DNA from: Coniella vitis
Taxonomy: Eukaryota; Ascomycota; Sordariomycetes; Diaporthales; Schizoparmaceae
Length of the DNA: 64,000 bases
NCBI GenBank assembly: GCA_011317545.1
Contig: WUJK01000002.1
Location: 3,658,001 to 3,722,000, forward strand
Direction of reading: 5' to 3'
The translations under genes were made by a program, and so were the position numbers. Each line of letters starts with the position of its first letter. Positions within the stretch are counted from its first letter, which is position 1. Shown here piece after piece: positions 31,580 through 44,681 of this stretch. Below the pieces are notes generated by a model. The model was not told the DNA's origin, did not search any database, and worked only from the letters and a program-made list of their open reading frames with translations.

Positions 31580-34500
31580 GCGGCAAGTACGTTGGTCAGG
31601 GTACTGAGGATGGGGAAAGCCCAAATCCATGTGATTATTATCATGCTGGGCTTAATACGCTTTGCGCTTTTCGACACGACTTTTGGCTCGACTTTGGCCC
31701 TGATCGCAAAGAAGCGACATGGAGCACTTTACTTGCCTGTCTGAGCGTATACGTACAATTTGTGCTATGTCATCGAGAAGGAAGGGAAGCAAACTGAGCG
31801 TGAGCATATCAGGAGGAAAAGAAAAGTGCCAAAGTCATCTTCATGTGACATGTGGTTACATGACGGTATCTCGGCTTTGTCTGCCGCCTGAGTCGAACTA
31901 GCAGGGACGGAAAGGGAAAGCAAAGAGAAAGAAAGGCGTAATATCCCAGCGAGCGAGCGAGCGCGTTTCATTGATTGCGCGATCTACATGCATGAGAATA
32001 TTTGAGACAAGCTTGGAGCGGCAACAAATATATATTTTTTTGCTTCGAAGTTCAAGGAAGAACAGAACAAGCAACCAGCAAAAAGTACAGCCTCTCTCTT
32101 GCTTACTTCTCTCACAGGGCGTGCGAATGCCGGTTCATGGTTTTTGACTTGGGGATTTTTTTTTCTTTGGTTTTGATGGGGGGGAGGGGCGGGGGGCTGA
32201 GTGTTCTACTACGATACCACCTTTTTTTCTTTTTTTGATTTAATGTATATACATGTACGTATATACTGCCGACTAATGGCTGTTTGTAGTTGGTTGCGTT
32301 TGGTTTAGTCCAAGATAGAATGGGTTAAGATGGGATAGGGTAGGATAGGATAATCCATACCACGATAATGCTGTGGAGAGAAATAGTTTTGCGGGTGAGG
32401 GTTGAAGTAGAACTTGTCAAGGTGAAGTGTTATTTCAGAGGTCATGTTACTGGACACAAGCGTCTTCTGAGATGCACTAGGACCCTACTGCCTGACTGTT
32501 TGTTTCTTATATCTTGTTGTCATCACAAAGAGTATTTGTGAGCCATGCAATCCCAGTCAGAAATCATCTACTTGTACGATTCCATTTACACCGTCTCTTT
32601 GACGCCCTTTCTGGGAGAAAAAAAAAGGATCTTCAAGAGTTCATCTCTTTCTGAAGGAGTTCATAGACGTAGAATAAATGGCCCATACTGCTACCGTATG
32701 TCCCCTACTTATGTGGCTACGATTGATTGCTACTTGAGCTACTATTCACGTGGGGATTATCGCTCTCACCTCTAACACACACCAATCAAGACTCGCAAAA
32801 GACCTTACGCATACGGATGGGACGCACTGCCTGCCAGTTTGTTAAAGTATATATCCCACAATCACCCTCTTTGCTCCTTTGGGAGGCAGCCTGGAGGAAA
32901 AGAAAAGAAGCAAAGCAAAAGCAGAGAGAGAGAGAGAGAGGAAAGAAAACAGAGAATCGAGGCGGAAGAAAACTCTGCTTCACATGTGACCTACCTTTTT
33001 TTTTTCTTTCTCTTTTTTTCCCGTTCTCCTTTCCTTTGCTAAAAAGACATCATCTGGGAACATCGCAGTCACGCCAATACCAGAAAAAAAAAAGAAATCG
33101 GACCACTTCCCATGGGTCGGAGCATGATGCCGCACACGCAACAATCCAAGGCCGTCTCCTTCTTGACCAGTTCTTTTTCTCTTCTTCTTCTTCTTCTTTA
33201 CTTCTCTCTTGTGTACCATGCCATGCCCCCAAAACTGATGGCTAGCATCAGGTCAGCAAACTTGATGATCTCTGCCCCGGGTGCACAATACTCCGTCCAG
33301 AAACATAAGCGGAGCCGATACGGGGACTGTCCGAAGGAAAAGGAAAACAAGAAAGCAAAAAAAGGAAACCCCTGACTAACAGCAACAGAAGAAAAACACC
33401 AAGTGGAAGCAGTTGCTGAGAAATGGGTATGTCGAGAGACCCCCCAATCAGCCCATGACAGATATCCAAGCAAAAGAGGGGAATTGATGGGTAAGGTAAT
33501 ACTACAAAACGGGTCCAGGTATAGCAGGCAGCATATTTGGAAAGGTGGCCGTGATAGCACAGGGGCAATAATGGAAAAACACATGACAATAGCATAGACC
33601 AAGAAAACCGGGGCTTTTGTTCTTTTCTTTCTAGACCCTCCTTCGATCCTTTTCCTCGTCCGTCCCGGGCCCGAAGCATGGACAGGTCCCACGACCACAA
33701 CGCGGGAAAGGTTCTGCTTGTCATGGCCCCGGAAGGTTCCCGTTGGGAACGGTCGCTCAGAGTCATGCGCGATCAACCAGCTGCCTGCTTTTTCTTTTCC
33801 TACAACCGCAGGGACAGGATTACCTGGCATTGATCAACATGCAAGTTGGCAAGCAATAAGCTTAAGATTGATAATGGAATACCAACGGCCAGCCGCTTGG
33901 GGCGGCTTTGCGAAACATTGGCAACAACAAAAAGGCAACACGAGAGATTAGAACAACGTCATTGTTGAACCTTAGTCTCCAGATTTTTTGCATGCTCCTT
34001 TTTTTCTGGGCGGTGACACGACGCGAGAGGTTCCATGCGGTGCTCGGGTATTTTTGACGATCACTCAGATCGGTGATTCTCCCTTTTTTTGATATATATA
34101 TATAATTTTTTATGGAGTCTTCTGCTTCTGCATGTACTCGACGAATTGAGCACACCCAGTCTCCAGTCAGAGTGTCGGCGGTGCCAAACTAGGCATCGCA
34201 AAGGGAGGACATGTTCTGGAACAAGGCACGGCGAATTCCGGCAGAAGCGGGCTTCACGAAATCGTTCCAAATCTCTTCGTTTCGTTTTCCATCAAGGGCC
34301 ATGGAAACCCCACAGTTCTCGAGAAGCCCCACCGCTAGGGCTGGGAAGTGGGCAACACCAGGGACGAGGGTCACAAGCGCTGCCAGTCGTCCCAAGTCTC
34401 CCTTTATTAGCTCTGTTGCTACCACAGTAATACATAGTAGCTTTCGTCTGGAGCGCGGTTGGCGGCGGTGAAGCATTGCCGCGCTGGGCCTTGCCTTGAC

Positions 34501-37500
34501 AGCCGGCCAAGGACCAAGCTGCGCAAACTGGCAAACTACCCTGACCCATCCGTGTTTGACTCGCCAGCGAACCCAAGCGGGGTGCTTTCGCTTTCTTGTG
34601 ACAAGGGCATTTCCAAGATTTCAGATCTGACAATGCATTGTCAGATGCCCAGCGCAGGCCCCAGACAAGGAGTCTCCGTGGAGGCACAGCGAGCGGTCCC
34701 AGTCGGGTTCCTGACATGGCACATCGCACACAGCGTGTCTTTGTTTCGACTCGGGCGCGAGACGAAAACACTGGCAGCGGAATCCCGGCCGATCGGTGCT
34801 TACATAGCAGAAGCAGCGGGTCCGTGACAAGGACCAGAGTCGAGCGGTGACCGCCGAGCCAGACCAAATGTGGGGGTGGGTTTCTGCTTGGGCGGCAGCG
34901 GATACGGGAGATGGGCTTGCGGGCCCGATCCAAGCAGAGCACAGCGCAGCGCAGCGCAGCAGCAGAGCTCCTTCATGCCCGGCAAATGAAGACCAAGCAG
35001 CGCGGCGTCTGCGGCGGCGCATGCGAGCAAAGCAGACACATATATCAGGCAGCCGGCGGACGCGAGCGAGCATGAGCGATCGTGAGGTCATTGTCTGCTG
35101 GCTCGGATCGAAAGCCATCGCCGTCTGAGGGGTCGGTCTCAGATTTTGTCGTCGACACGTCGCGGCCCCAGATGCGGCGCCGTTGTTCAGGGGAGCGAGC
35201 GGCACCACCGTTCGTGATAGCTGCTATTGCTTGCGCTGCGGCGGCCCGCCACCAACAGGACATGCATCAAAACAGCGCTGTGGAAAGGCAGGCCTTGGTG
35301 CTGGGCCAGCGCACCATGACGACTTGGCTGTGTGGCTTGGGGGCTGGACGGGGAGCCATGGGCGGTACTCGGGGGGGTCTGGCGCCTGTATCTACAGCAC
35401 TGTTACAGCACACCCTCACTACGCCGTCATGTTCCCAGCGGGGCCTGTGCCTGATCAACGGCGCAGCGTGCTGGGGCTGGACCGCGCCCACGCCCGTGTC
35501 CCTGACCAATCGCTTTGCTCCTTCTCTTGCCATTGCCATCGCCTGCTGCCTTTTCTCGCGCTTTCTGCTGCTTCTTCTTCTTCTTCTTGTTCTTCTCGGT
35601 CGTTTCTGTTTGGCGCTAGCGCGGGTGGTGAGGGTGGGCGTCTGGGGGAAGACTCGAGGGCCAGTCAGGCTGGGCAGGGCGTCGCCTCACTTTGCTCCAG
35701 GGCTGCGGGCCAATGGAATTCCGGGGAACAGCTGTGAGTACCATGCATGTAAGTGAGCCGCGCAGCATGTACGGAGCACGCACAATGTGCATAGTAGTCA
35801 GCGCAGCCATCGCAGCCATCGCAGCAGCAGCACTTACTGCTACAGTCAGCTTGCATCGCATCGCCGCCCGACCAGGCTGAGGGTGTCGACGTCGGCCGTG
35901 GAATAGGCACGAGTGTTGAATGTCGGGAGTGCTTCCCCGGAGCCAATCGAGAGCATAGCGATCCAGGAGCAGCGTGCCGAGCCACCCCAGAAGGTGCTTC
36001 TTGTCGTGGGCTCTCCATGTGTAGATTGGATGTTGCTTTTCCCTTGCCTTTTACACACGCAGCAGGTGCATAGATACCTAGTACTGTGCCATGTACTATG
36101 TACTGCGTAGGGGCAGGCAACAGCGTTGGCCCCTGTTGGGGGGTGTGCGTGGTGCCGTCTGCAGCCAATCACAGAGCTTTCTGCTTCTCAGCTGTGACCA
36201 ATCGGGCAATGAAGTAGCCCATACAAGATCATCTGCCATTCTTCCGTGCTTATCCCAGGTACCGACTACCATGTACAGCATTCTGCGTTTGTGCAGAATA
36301 CTATGTACTTGGATACCTAGGTACTTTGAGACAGGGAGTGCTTGCTGTATTGGGAGCCAAGTACCTGCCTACCTGAGGTCGCCAGGCCAGTATTGTTGTT
36401 GAGGCCGTCACCGAGAAAGGAGGGACATTGCTGGCACGTCTGTTCGTCTCGTCTCTTTGCAACTTGGTGCCGTTTGTGTCTCCACCCATTGCCAGGACCG
36501 CCAGCTTCGCAAAATAAGCACAAAAGCACACCCAGAACCGCGATCAATATCCCGACGAACCCTGCGGATCACGATCGCACAAGCTGCAAGGCAGCGCGCC
36601 TCCCCTGCTGCGTTATTCCACTTTGCCTGCTTCGGCCATGGCTGCCACCCCGAGAGCCTTCTGCGCTTGCCAACGCATCGCCACGAGCCACTGGAGCCGG
36701 GAGTCTGACGCTGCTTGCTGCTGCTGGCTGCTGCTGCTGGTGGTGGTGGTGCTGCTGCTGCTGCTGCTGCCACAGCTGCTGCTGCTGACGGCCCAACGAG
36801 GCCCTACCAAGTCATCGCGACTGTCACACGCTCTCGCCCACCACACCCACCTCCCGCTCTCGCCCACTGCGCTGGCACGAATGCCCGCCTGTTCCTGGCT
36901 CCAGACACCCCCACTCGACCGGCCAGCCGACACACAGACAGCGGGCCAGGCTGAGATTGGAGATTGGGACATGAGACGACATCAATGCGGCTACCCAGCC
37001 TGCCCCAGAAGCCTGTCGTGCGTCTACTGCTGTTTGCAATCTGGCTCTCACGACGACCGCCCCCCCCCCCAAAGACAGCGGAGCCGAGTGAGAACTGGCA
37101 AGGAAAAAGTAACAGAGATACGCCGTTTCACGTCACGCATCTGGCCCAAACAACATGCTGCCATTTGAGGTGTCCACTCGCTGTCCACCGCCGAGCCATC
37201 CGGTTTGGCTTTTCGGCCCAAACCTGCGTCGGCTGGAACTTGTCCAGTCCCTCGTAGCCACACAAACATGGGCCCCTGTATCCTCTTCCGCACAAGCAAC
37301 AGCGAGCTACAGAGCGAGACAAGGAGACAGAGAGACAGACAGAAGAGAAAGGCGAAGACCGCTGTAGCACCACCACGCGCAGCGTCGGGCAACGCTAGTC
37401 GCCAAGCCGCTTTTGCACGTCCTCGCCCGCCTATCCAGCTTGGCGCTGTCAGACTGCATCGCGGCAGCACTGGCCAGTGGCATTTCGGTGTGGAATTGCT

Positions 37501-39083
37501 GCGCAAGACACTGCTTCAGCCAATCCCAGTTCTTCGCTGTGGATGGGAGCAGCCCGACCAGCTCTGTTCACAGTCCGTACCTCTGTGTGTTTGACGTGCT
37601 CAAGAATCTCAGCAAGGTCGTGGCTGCCACGGTTCCTTAGTCAGTGGAGACCCGCTCATCTAACCAAGAGCGCCAAGGAACCGCCCAGAGAAGCCCAAGG
37701 TTCAATATTCAGGTCGGTAGCGACAGAGTGTAGGGAAGGGTGAAGCCGAAGGAGAAAGCGAAAATACGTCGTCGCACCCCATGCTGCGCCTGAAACGGGC
37801 GACGCCCATTTGCAGGTCCCATGTATTGCGATATGCTTTTCTGGCCCGTCCTGCAGAGCGCTTTTTCTCCAGCACCCCCACTGACGTGTCTTGGAGACTC
37901 CAGACAAGCGATAGCACCCTCTACGAAGCCGGTCTGCAAGCACTTTGAAGGGCTGCCAGACGCGGAGCGTCAAAGTGCTGAGGGCATGCATATTGCAGCT
38001 GCAGTCTGGGGTGCAAGCATCACCCACCCCTGGCTGCTTTTCTTCCTTTTGCTGCTCTGCGCCCGAGCGCGGAATGAGGAGCGGAGGAACAAGAGAGGGT
38101 CACAGTCGGGACGACTGACCCGTACCGTCGACCTTGGCTTTGCAGTCGCATGGAAAACACTGCGTCACACAACAGCCCGGGCAGCACCACCCCAGCACGG
38201 GCAGCACCCAGCAGCAGCAGTTTGTACTTTGTACGAACACCACGCTACGCCATATCAAGGCATGGATGGGATGCATACGGGCCACTACATGGCGTGTACG
38301 TACCTCGGTACAAGGTACAAGGGCCGCGCACTCTGCTACTATACCATAGCAGTATACTCTGAAGTACCGAGTACCGCTACCATGTACACATATAAATGCT
38401 GGCCGCCCACAGTGGACTCGCAGTGGGCCAATCGTCATCAGCCCAACCCCATCCGGGATTGCCTGTATGTGCATGACAACTTGGGCGCGGCCCTCTACAA
38501 GGTGGGGATTATATGCCAGGATCGACAGGACACCCACTCCAGCATATTCGGCTCTCTGTACGACAACTGCATTTGTGCTCTTTTCCCAAGCCTCTGGGTC
38601 CCAGATCGCAGGCGTGGCTTCAACATAAGGCCATGCCCCCCAGCAGCCTGGAATCCCAGAACTGATCTTCTGTCCACTTCCACACCAGCTCCAGACATCA
38701 GCCCCCTCCACCCAGCAAGCCAAAGAAGAAAGACAGAAGAAGAAGGGTCAAACGGCCTGCCAAGATCAACAGAATTTTCCTGCATCGTCCATCGCCCATC
38801 GTTCATCGCTCATCGCTCATCGCCCACCGCAACACCGTGTTTCTGCATAGTGGTGTCAGGGCAAACGAACCTCTCATCAAGCCACGGGCTACCCACAACT
38901 TCCGCCCAAAACCAAGACAGAGCCCGCGCTCAACTTCGCCTCGCCATTCCGGTCTCGCAGGCTGACGATCCGTCTTGCGCAAGTTCCAACCTGTTGCCTG
39001 CTCCTGGAACAACAACAACAACAACAACAACATCGTTATTATTGGCAACATCAACAGCCAATAAACACACAAAGTAGAACGCA
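31580..39083. other. about 7.5 kb gene-free region upstream of a regulator
   Basis: No frame here has convincing protein character. The left part (31.6-34.2 kb) is A/T-rich with poly-T and GA runs. The right part (34.2-39 kb) is GC-richer with CTG runs (about 36709-36793), several TACTATGTAC-like motifs, the hairpin ATTCTGC/GCAGAAT (36280-36299), a nested inverted repeat at 38304-38371 and a TATA-like CATATAAAT at about 38388. It ends in a CA/AAC-rich leader before the zinc-finger gene. A long promoter and leader for that regulator is the simplest reading. Confidence 0.5.
38304..38371. repeat. nested inverted repeat
   Basis: The outer arms CTCGGTAC (38304-38311) and GTACCGAG (38364-38371) are perfect inverted copies. 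The inner arms CTGCTA (38333-38338) and TAGCAG (38347-38352) form a second hairpin. A TATA-like CATATAAAT follows about 17 bp downstream. Confidence 0.7.
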
Positions 39084-41311
39084 ATGGCGGGCGGCAACTC
39101 CAACCGCCAGCAACTGGCGCCAGGAACTGCAGACTGGGTCCAGAGTCTCCCAGGCCAGATGGGCGAGCTTTTCAACACCAACGATCTTCCCAACTATTAT
39201 CATGTGCCGTCGCCTATCTCGACGATGCAGAATGACCGACCCAAGGCCCGGCCTCATGCTGGGGTCCACATGGCTCGCTCCGGGTATCACCTTGCGCCGG
39301 TAAGTCTGTTTGGTTCCACACACACAACTTTGACTCGTCCCCACAGCTTGACTAACACGATATGCTTAAGGCACTGTCAAGCCAGTCCATGAAGCGCTTG
39401 AAGACGTTTCACCCCCAGCAACATCACACTATGCTACCTCCAGAGGTTCCCATGGCACGCTCCAAGTCGACCAGCGCCGCCGCCATGGCAGCCAACCCCT
39501 TCACTCCAGGCACGGGCGCCGTCAAGCCCATGCTCGGATCTCCCGTCTCGCTGCCGTTAACCGGCAACGGGTTCCAACAGCCGCAGTACACCCACAGTGA
39601 GCTACTGAGCAACTCCATCACCCTGCCCATGCACATGTCACAGCTCGGCATGGCTTCGACAATGTCAGGTGACGGTATGGGGCAAATGATGCCAGGTGGC
39701 ATCATTGAGGACCCAGACATGTATTTGCAGAGGCAGGAAACGCTTGGAGAGTTTGCTCCCACCTCCTGTACCGTGCCAATGTTCACCGAACCATACACAT
39801 CATACAAAGCCACCCAAGACTTGTCGCCCGTACTCGATACCTTCCCATTCGAGGACGAGAGCTCCCTCGGTAGCGACATGACAATGTCCAGGACAAACAG
39901 CACCAACCCGTCCATCACGGGACCCATGCAAATGATGCGTATGGACTCGGACACGTCGCTCAGCTCCGTCGGTGGAAGTTACAACAGTTTGTACTCTGCT
40001 GCCAGTGGCAGAAAACGTGCCGCGCCTCATGACGAGCTGGAGCTGCTCGCTAGCCAGCAGTCAATGCTTAACATGAGCCGGTCCGTCTCCATGGACAGCC
40101 GGCCCTCCATGGGTCGCCCCAAGGCCCAGGCATCGGGCTATATGCCTGCCGCCATGAGCCGACACGCTTCTCGGCAGTCTCCCCTGTCGCAGCAGCTCAT
40201 GAGTGCTGCTCCTCTTGCTTACGAACAAATCATGCCCGTGCCAGAGGTGTTGGCCTCGAACGGCGAGGCAATGGCCCGATCCGAGTCAGCCAGCAGCAAC
40301 AAGTCCACGCAATCGCAGCGCGACCGAGCCAAAGACTCGCTGCAGCGTCAAATAGCTGCAGCAAACAGTAGCCAGCCCTTGCTGCCCAAGCCTGAGATGG
40401 AGCAATCTGCCCCTGGCATCCAGCCACAGGCCAGTGGCAGGACAGAAACTGGCGTCAAGGTTGCTGTGGCCAAGAGCGGATACCAGCGCCCCAAGAGAGC
40501 AAAGGTATTCTGCGAGAAATGCAATGACAACCCTGAAGGCTTCCGGGGAGAACACGAGCTCCGCCGTCATGATGACTTGAAGCATGCTGCCGAAAAGAAT
40601 GTGTGGATTTGCGTGGATCCTGGTGAGGACTCGGAGTACAAGCCCTTCAATCCAATTGCGGGATGCAAGAACTGCCTGGAGAAGAAGGACTATGGTGTCT
40701 ACTACAACGCTGCAGCGCACCTTCGGCGCGCCCACTTCACCGAAAAGGTGCCCAGGCGCAGACATGGCAATGGCGGCGGCGACGAGGCTGCGGAGAAGAG
40801 GGGCGGCCGCGGAGGCGGAGACTGGCCTCCCATGTCGGAACTCAAGGAACGCTGGATGAAGCGCATCACCATCCGCAACAGCGACTGCAGCTCCGACAGC
40901 AACAGCCAGGAAGAGTCCTCTCTCGAAGACGAGGCATTCGTCTCGGGGGACAATGACGAGCTCCCAGGCGCCCCGCAGAATGGCGGGACCGCGTCGTTCA
41001 CGGGTTGTAACTTCCACAACTACGCCACCTATACCATGGAGCCGCCCCATTATGAGGGCACTGAATATCCATTCCCCATCTCGGCGCCAGCCATACTGCC
41101 GCAGAATCTGCCCATCGACATGAGCATGGCTCAGAATGGGCAAATGGCCGGTCCCAGCACCGCCGGCTTCATGCCCTACAACGGTTATGTCCAGGGTCCG
41201 CAGTTTTCTCAAGGGCATAGTCAGGAGTCAGTCATGTCTGCAGTCCTGCCATCTCAGCAAAACGAGTTTGGCGACTTCCCATTCGACATGGCCATGGGCG
41301 TTGGCTGCTAA
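39084..41311 (+). CDS. C2H2-type zinc-finger transcription factor (GFRGEHELRRH family)
   Basis: A 718-residue nuclear regulator, by inference from its zinc-finger region. Exon 1 is 39084-39299, the intron 39300-39370 (GTAAGT donor, CTAAC branch, TTAAG acceptor) and exon 2 39371-41311. The N-terminal 440 residues are Met/Ser/Gln-rich and disordered, as in fungal activators, with a basic RKRAAPHDEL segment near residue 217. The zinc region has FCEKCNDNPEGFRGEHELRRH (Cys pair near residue 452, His near 471-477). A linker with WICVDP follows, then CKNCLEKKDYGVYYNAAAHLRRAHF (Cys pair near 503, His near 522-528). This paired arrangement is a fungal-specific relative of C2H2 fingers. The tail is acidic, then Met/Gln/Pro-rich, ending FGDFPFDMAMGVGC. 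Target genes are unknown. The unusually long upstream region suggests complex regulation. Confidence 0.88.
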
Positions 41312-42863
41312 ATCTGTGCCTTCTGTTGGACCGTTTCTACCTTTGTCCGAGGGTAGGCTATGCTTCTCACGATACGATGCCTTTACGAACCTTCCTATTA
41401 CCCTCTGTTTCTGTTGTTTACTTATCTGACTGGCTTTGTGAAGACATATTCTCGCAAATGCCAGGACTGTCTCGTGTATTATCTTTATGTCTAATGTCTA
41501 TGGCTACAAGCAAGACTATGGTTTTCGTTCGGACATGTCTCCTGTATCATCCAATTATTGTGGAACGAGGGTTGTTGGCGCGTTGATTTCTGTATACCCA
41601 ATACGCATTGATTTCCAGCGATTCCGAAGAAGTACCTCGACTGTATGGTGAGAAGGACGTCAAAGCAGCTGTTTCTCTTGCCCTTTGATTTCTCTTCTTT
41701 TTCCTTTTCTTTTTTTTTTTTCCCTTCTTTTTTTTTTTTCTTTTTCCTTCTCATGTCTTCTCTACGTAGTGTACCCACTAGAACTTTCTTTGATTATTTT
41801 TGGGAAATGACAGGATAGGCATTGTCATGCATTGATGGCTTGGCGCATACTGTTTTGGTCAGATTCAATGTATGGTGTCTGGAAGGAAACATGTGCAAGG
41901 ACGAACTCGTTTCTCGATAGGGGGCTCAGAGCCTTTCCATTTGCATGATCAGAGTTCCGGTTATGGATTCGTGGCGCGGTCATCTCTTTTTCTCTGGGTG
42001 TGGTGTCTTTGCTCTCTTTGGTGGGATCGGTCATTTTCAAAACCACAGGAGTTGGACGCAACACCAACCAAAAAGACTTTGAGCATTCAAACATTTGGCG
42101 ATGCACAAAAGCTTTTGTGGCGCATTGAATATGGTTAGCGAGTCTAGAAATATAACCTGGCAACTTTTTTTGTTTTTTATTTTTTGGTTTTTAGTTGCAC
42201 TTCTTTGGGTGATCTGTTTATCTAGTGTGAAAAGTGTAATGCAAAATTGCGGCCAACTTATCATACACCGCCGTATATTTGAGTTTGCAGTTTTGCGTAA
42301 TCTTCTAGTCAAAGCCAGGGGAATATGGTCAAGGAGTAAATGTGACTGGAAGTTTGACTGGGAAGAAGAATGTCTTGCTATTTCTGTTTTTTTCTATTTC
42401 TGTTTTCTTCTTCTTCTTCTTCTTCTTCTTCATATGAATAGAAAGAATATCATTCACACCCATCGATTGAATATCTGGCTATTTGAATCGTGTAAACACC
42501 GACAGTGAGCCCAATAAATAAAACGGTTGAAACCTGTGGGGTTCTTATTTGCTTGTGCCAGTTCATCTTTCCCACGCCAACTCTGCCTATAACCCCACGA
42601 CCGTGACCGTAAGCGTAAGAAAGGAACCAAAAGAAATAGAAGAGGAAAAGAAAAGAGAAAAGAAAGAAAGCAGGAAGTGGAAACAACCCGCAACTTCAAA
42701 CCCCCAAAAGAAAGTGGGCAATTGCAAAAAGGAGAGAAGGGAAAAGAAAAAAAAAAAGGAAAAAAAAAAGAGAGCCCTCAAGTATACTACACCAAGTAAA
42801 GGGAACCACCAACTAACTCCCTCCCTCCCTCTCCCAGACATCCCGCAATCGAGCCCCCCAAAT
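41312..42863. other. convergent intergenic region
   Basis: A/T-rich DNA with poly-T and TTC runs between two convergent genes. It probably holds their 3' untranslated regions. No gene seen. Confidence 0.6.
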
Positions 42864-43588
42864 TCAAGCTTCAAACGACCAGCTAGCCGGCGTCCGCCCA
42901 ACGCCTGTGCCATCCTTGACGAGCAGCTTGAAGGTCGTGGGCGTGAGATCGAGGTCCCACTTGGCGCAGGCCTCGCAGCGATCGGCGACCTTGACGACTT
43001 GCTTGGCGCCGTCGCTCATTGTGATTGTGATTTGCTTGCCGCAGAGGGCATTGTTGTTTGGGTTGCCGTTTCTGGTGACTGTTGTGTGTGTGTGGTGGTT
43101 GGAGGTTGTGGGTTAGCCATGTCAATGTTATCTGAAAATGGGTAGCTAGCTTATTGGATGGAGGTTTGCTGTGTGTTGTTTTATTTTTCTTTCATTTTGC
43201 TGTTTTATATTGGTTCAAGGGTCGCGAAATAGGGGTTTGGTTATATAGCATGGAATACCTTCTCTTGAAGCCAAAAGAAGGGAGTCACAGGAAAGGAAAG
43301 GAAAGGAAGGGAGAGGAGAGGAAAGAAACAAAGGAAAAGGACCAACATACACTGGTCATACAGCATCGTGCTCAACGCACAAATGGGTTCGCCATCCGAC
43401 AGCTGCGTCCCACACGCGCCCATGCCATTGTTGGTGTTGTAGTAGGTGATGTCGCCCGTGTGCTGGACGCCCGAGGCCGCGTCGTCGCGGATGCCGAGGG
43501 GCAGGCTGGCGCCGAGGGCGCGGGCGGTCCAGGCGAGGAGGAGGAGGAGGAGGAGGAGGAGGGGCGTTGTTGTAGTCAAGGAATGCAT
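42864..43588 (-). CDS. small secreted double-psi beta-barrel (RlpA/barwin-like) protein
   Basis: A 150-residue secreted protein in two exons: 43588-43351 and 43078-42864. The intron (43350-43079) has donor GTATGT, acceptor AACAG and phase 1; the join reads LYDQFTRNGNPNNN. The signal peptide is MHSLTTTTP, nine Leu, AWTARALG; the Leu run is encoded by a (CTC)n microsatellite. The mature part shows the fold's signatures: GDITYYNTNNGMGACG, CALSTMLYD, NNNALCGKQITI, KVADRCEACAKWDLDLT and a final GVGRTPASWSFEA. Four Cys in the usual RlpA-like positions fit two disulphides. The DLDLT segment supplies the conserved Asp region of this superfamily. Members in fungi include cell-wall-active, cerato-platanin-unrelated and protease-inhibitor-like proteins; the precise role is open. 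A TATATAA motif lies about 400 bp upstream. Confidence 0.88.
43532..43562. repeat. coding (GAG)n microsatellite in a signal peptide
   Basis: About ten GAG triplets (CTC on the coding strand) encoding the Leu core of the signal peptide of the RlpA-like protein. Confidence 0.9.
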
Positions 43589-44648
43589 GATTTCTTTTCT
43601 TTTCTCTTCTTTTCTTTTCTTCTTGCAATTCTTCTTGTTATCGTTATGTAGCCGTACTGGCGGCCGTGGCTCTCACTTTTGAAAAGGGGAAAGCGAACGG
43701 GGGTAATATAACCGTGGCTTTTTGGGGGGGAAAAGAAAAAGAAAAGGAAAAAGGGCTTGGGAATATCCGTTGAAGATGGGTGACTGCCTGAATGAGTGGA
43801 GGAAGCAGAGAGCAGGTTCACACTGGGCTCTGCCAATAGAAGAGATAAAGAGAATGAAGTACAGAGAGTTGAGTCGAAGATGGATCGATATCTAGTGACG
43901 AGCCCGGCTCGAAGTAAAGAAAAGCACAGCAAGTGACTCGGCGTTGGGCCCAACCCACCCGCCCGGATCAGGAAAGGAGAGAGAGCGAGAGGTGCATTAT
44001 ATAGCCTCACAACCGTCGAGCAGCAAGACGGAACAGGGAGGAGCAAGATATTACCCGGGTCCAGCCATCACCAAGACGATGGACCAGACGAGGCCCACAA
44101 GACAGTCCACTACGAGGCGAGGACCGCTTCGACGGACCCGATCGATATTGGGACACCTCAAGCAAGTACACACGAACACACAAACACAGGCGAATCCGGT
44201 CTACAAGCCACAGAACGGCCAGCGCAGCCCTCTGTGTCCCTTTTGCGATGTGTTGCGCGCTTTCGTGGCCTCTGAGAATCAGACATTGCACGTGCGGCAA
44301 GCCTCGCTGCTGCTGCTCCTCCTCCTCCTGCTCCTCCTCCTCCTCCTCGTCGCTTCATGTAGTCATCGCACGTGCTGCAAGGCCCAAAATGCCCAAAGGC
44401 CAGTGCGACCAGGCCGAGTCCGACCAGGCCCAAACCAGGCCACGTCCACTACATCTACATCTACCGTACCGGAAAGCAAGGAGCGGCCCATTTCTCCGAC
44501 CTTGCTCCCGAGAAAGCAGCCTTGAAAGACAAGATCCGTTAGTCTTTGGCCCCATATTTTATGTCAAACACGCCACAAGGGGGAGGGGGAGAAGGCTTGC
44601 CGCTTGCCGCTTGCTGCTTGGTGTACCCAAGAGTACACAGGAAGTATC

Positions 44649-44681
44649 CCGTGGCCGTGGCCGTGGCCGTGGCCGTGGCCG
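44649..44681. repeat. (GTGGCC)n hexanucleotide repeat
   Basis: About five GTGGCC units in non-coding DNA. Confidence 0.85.

Noticed and set aside
37821..39077. A 418-codon plus-strand frame just before the zinc-finger gene
   Set aside because: It has mixed Cys/His/Pro composition without motifs, ends in a Thr run from AAC repeats and has no codon bias. It is read as upstream leader and promoter DNA.
40286..41218. A 310-codon minus-strand frame opposite the zinc-finger gene
   Set aside because: It is the antisense shadow of a gene with clear zinc-binding motifs and splice sites.
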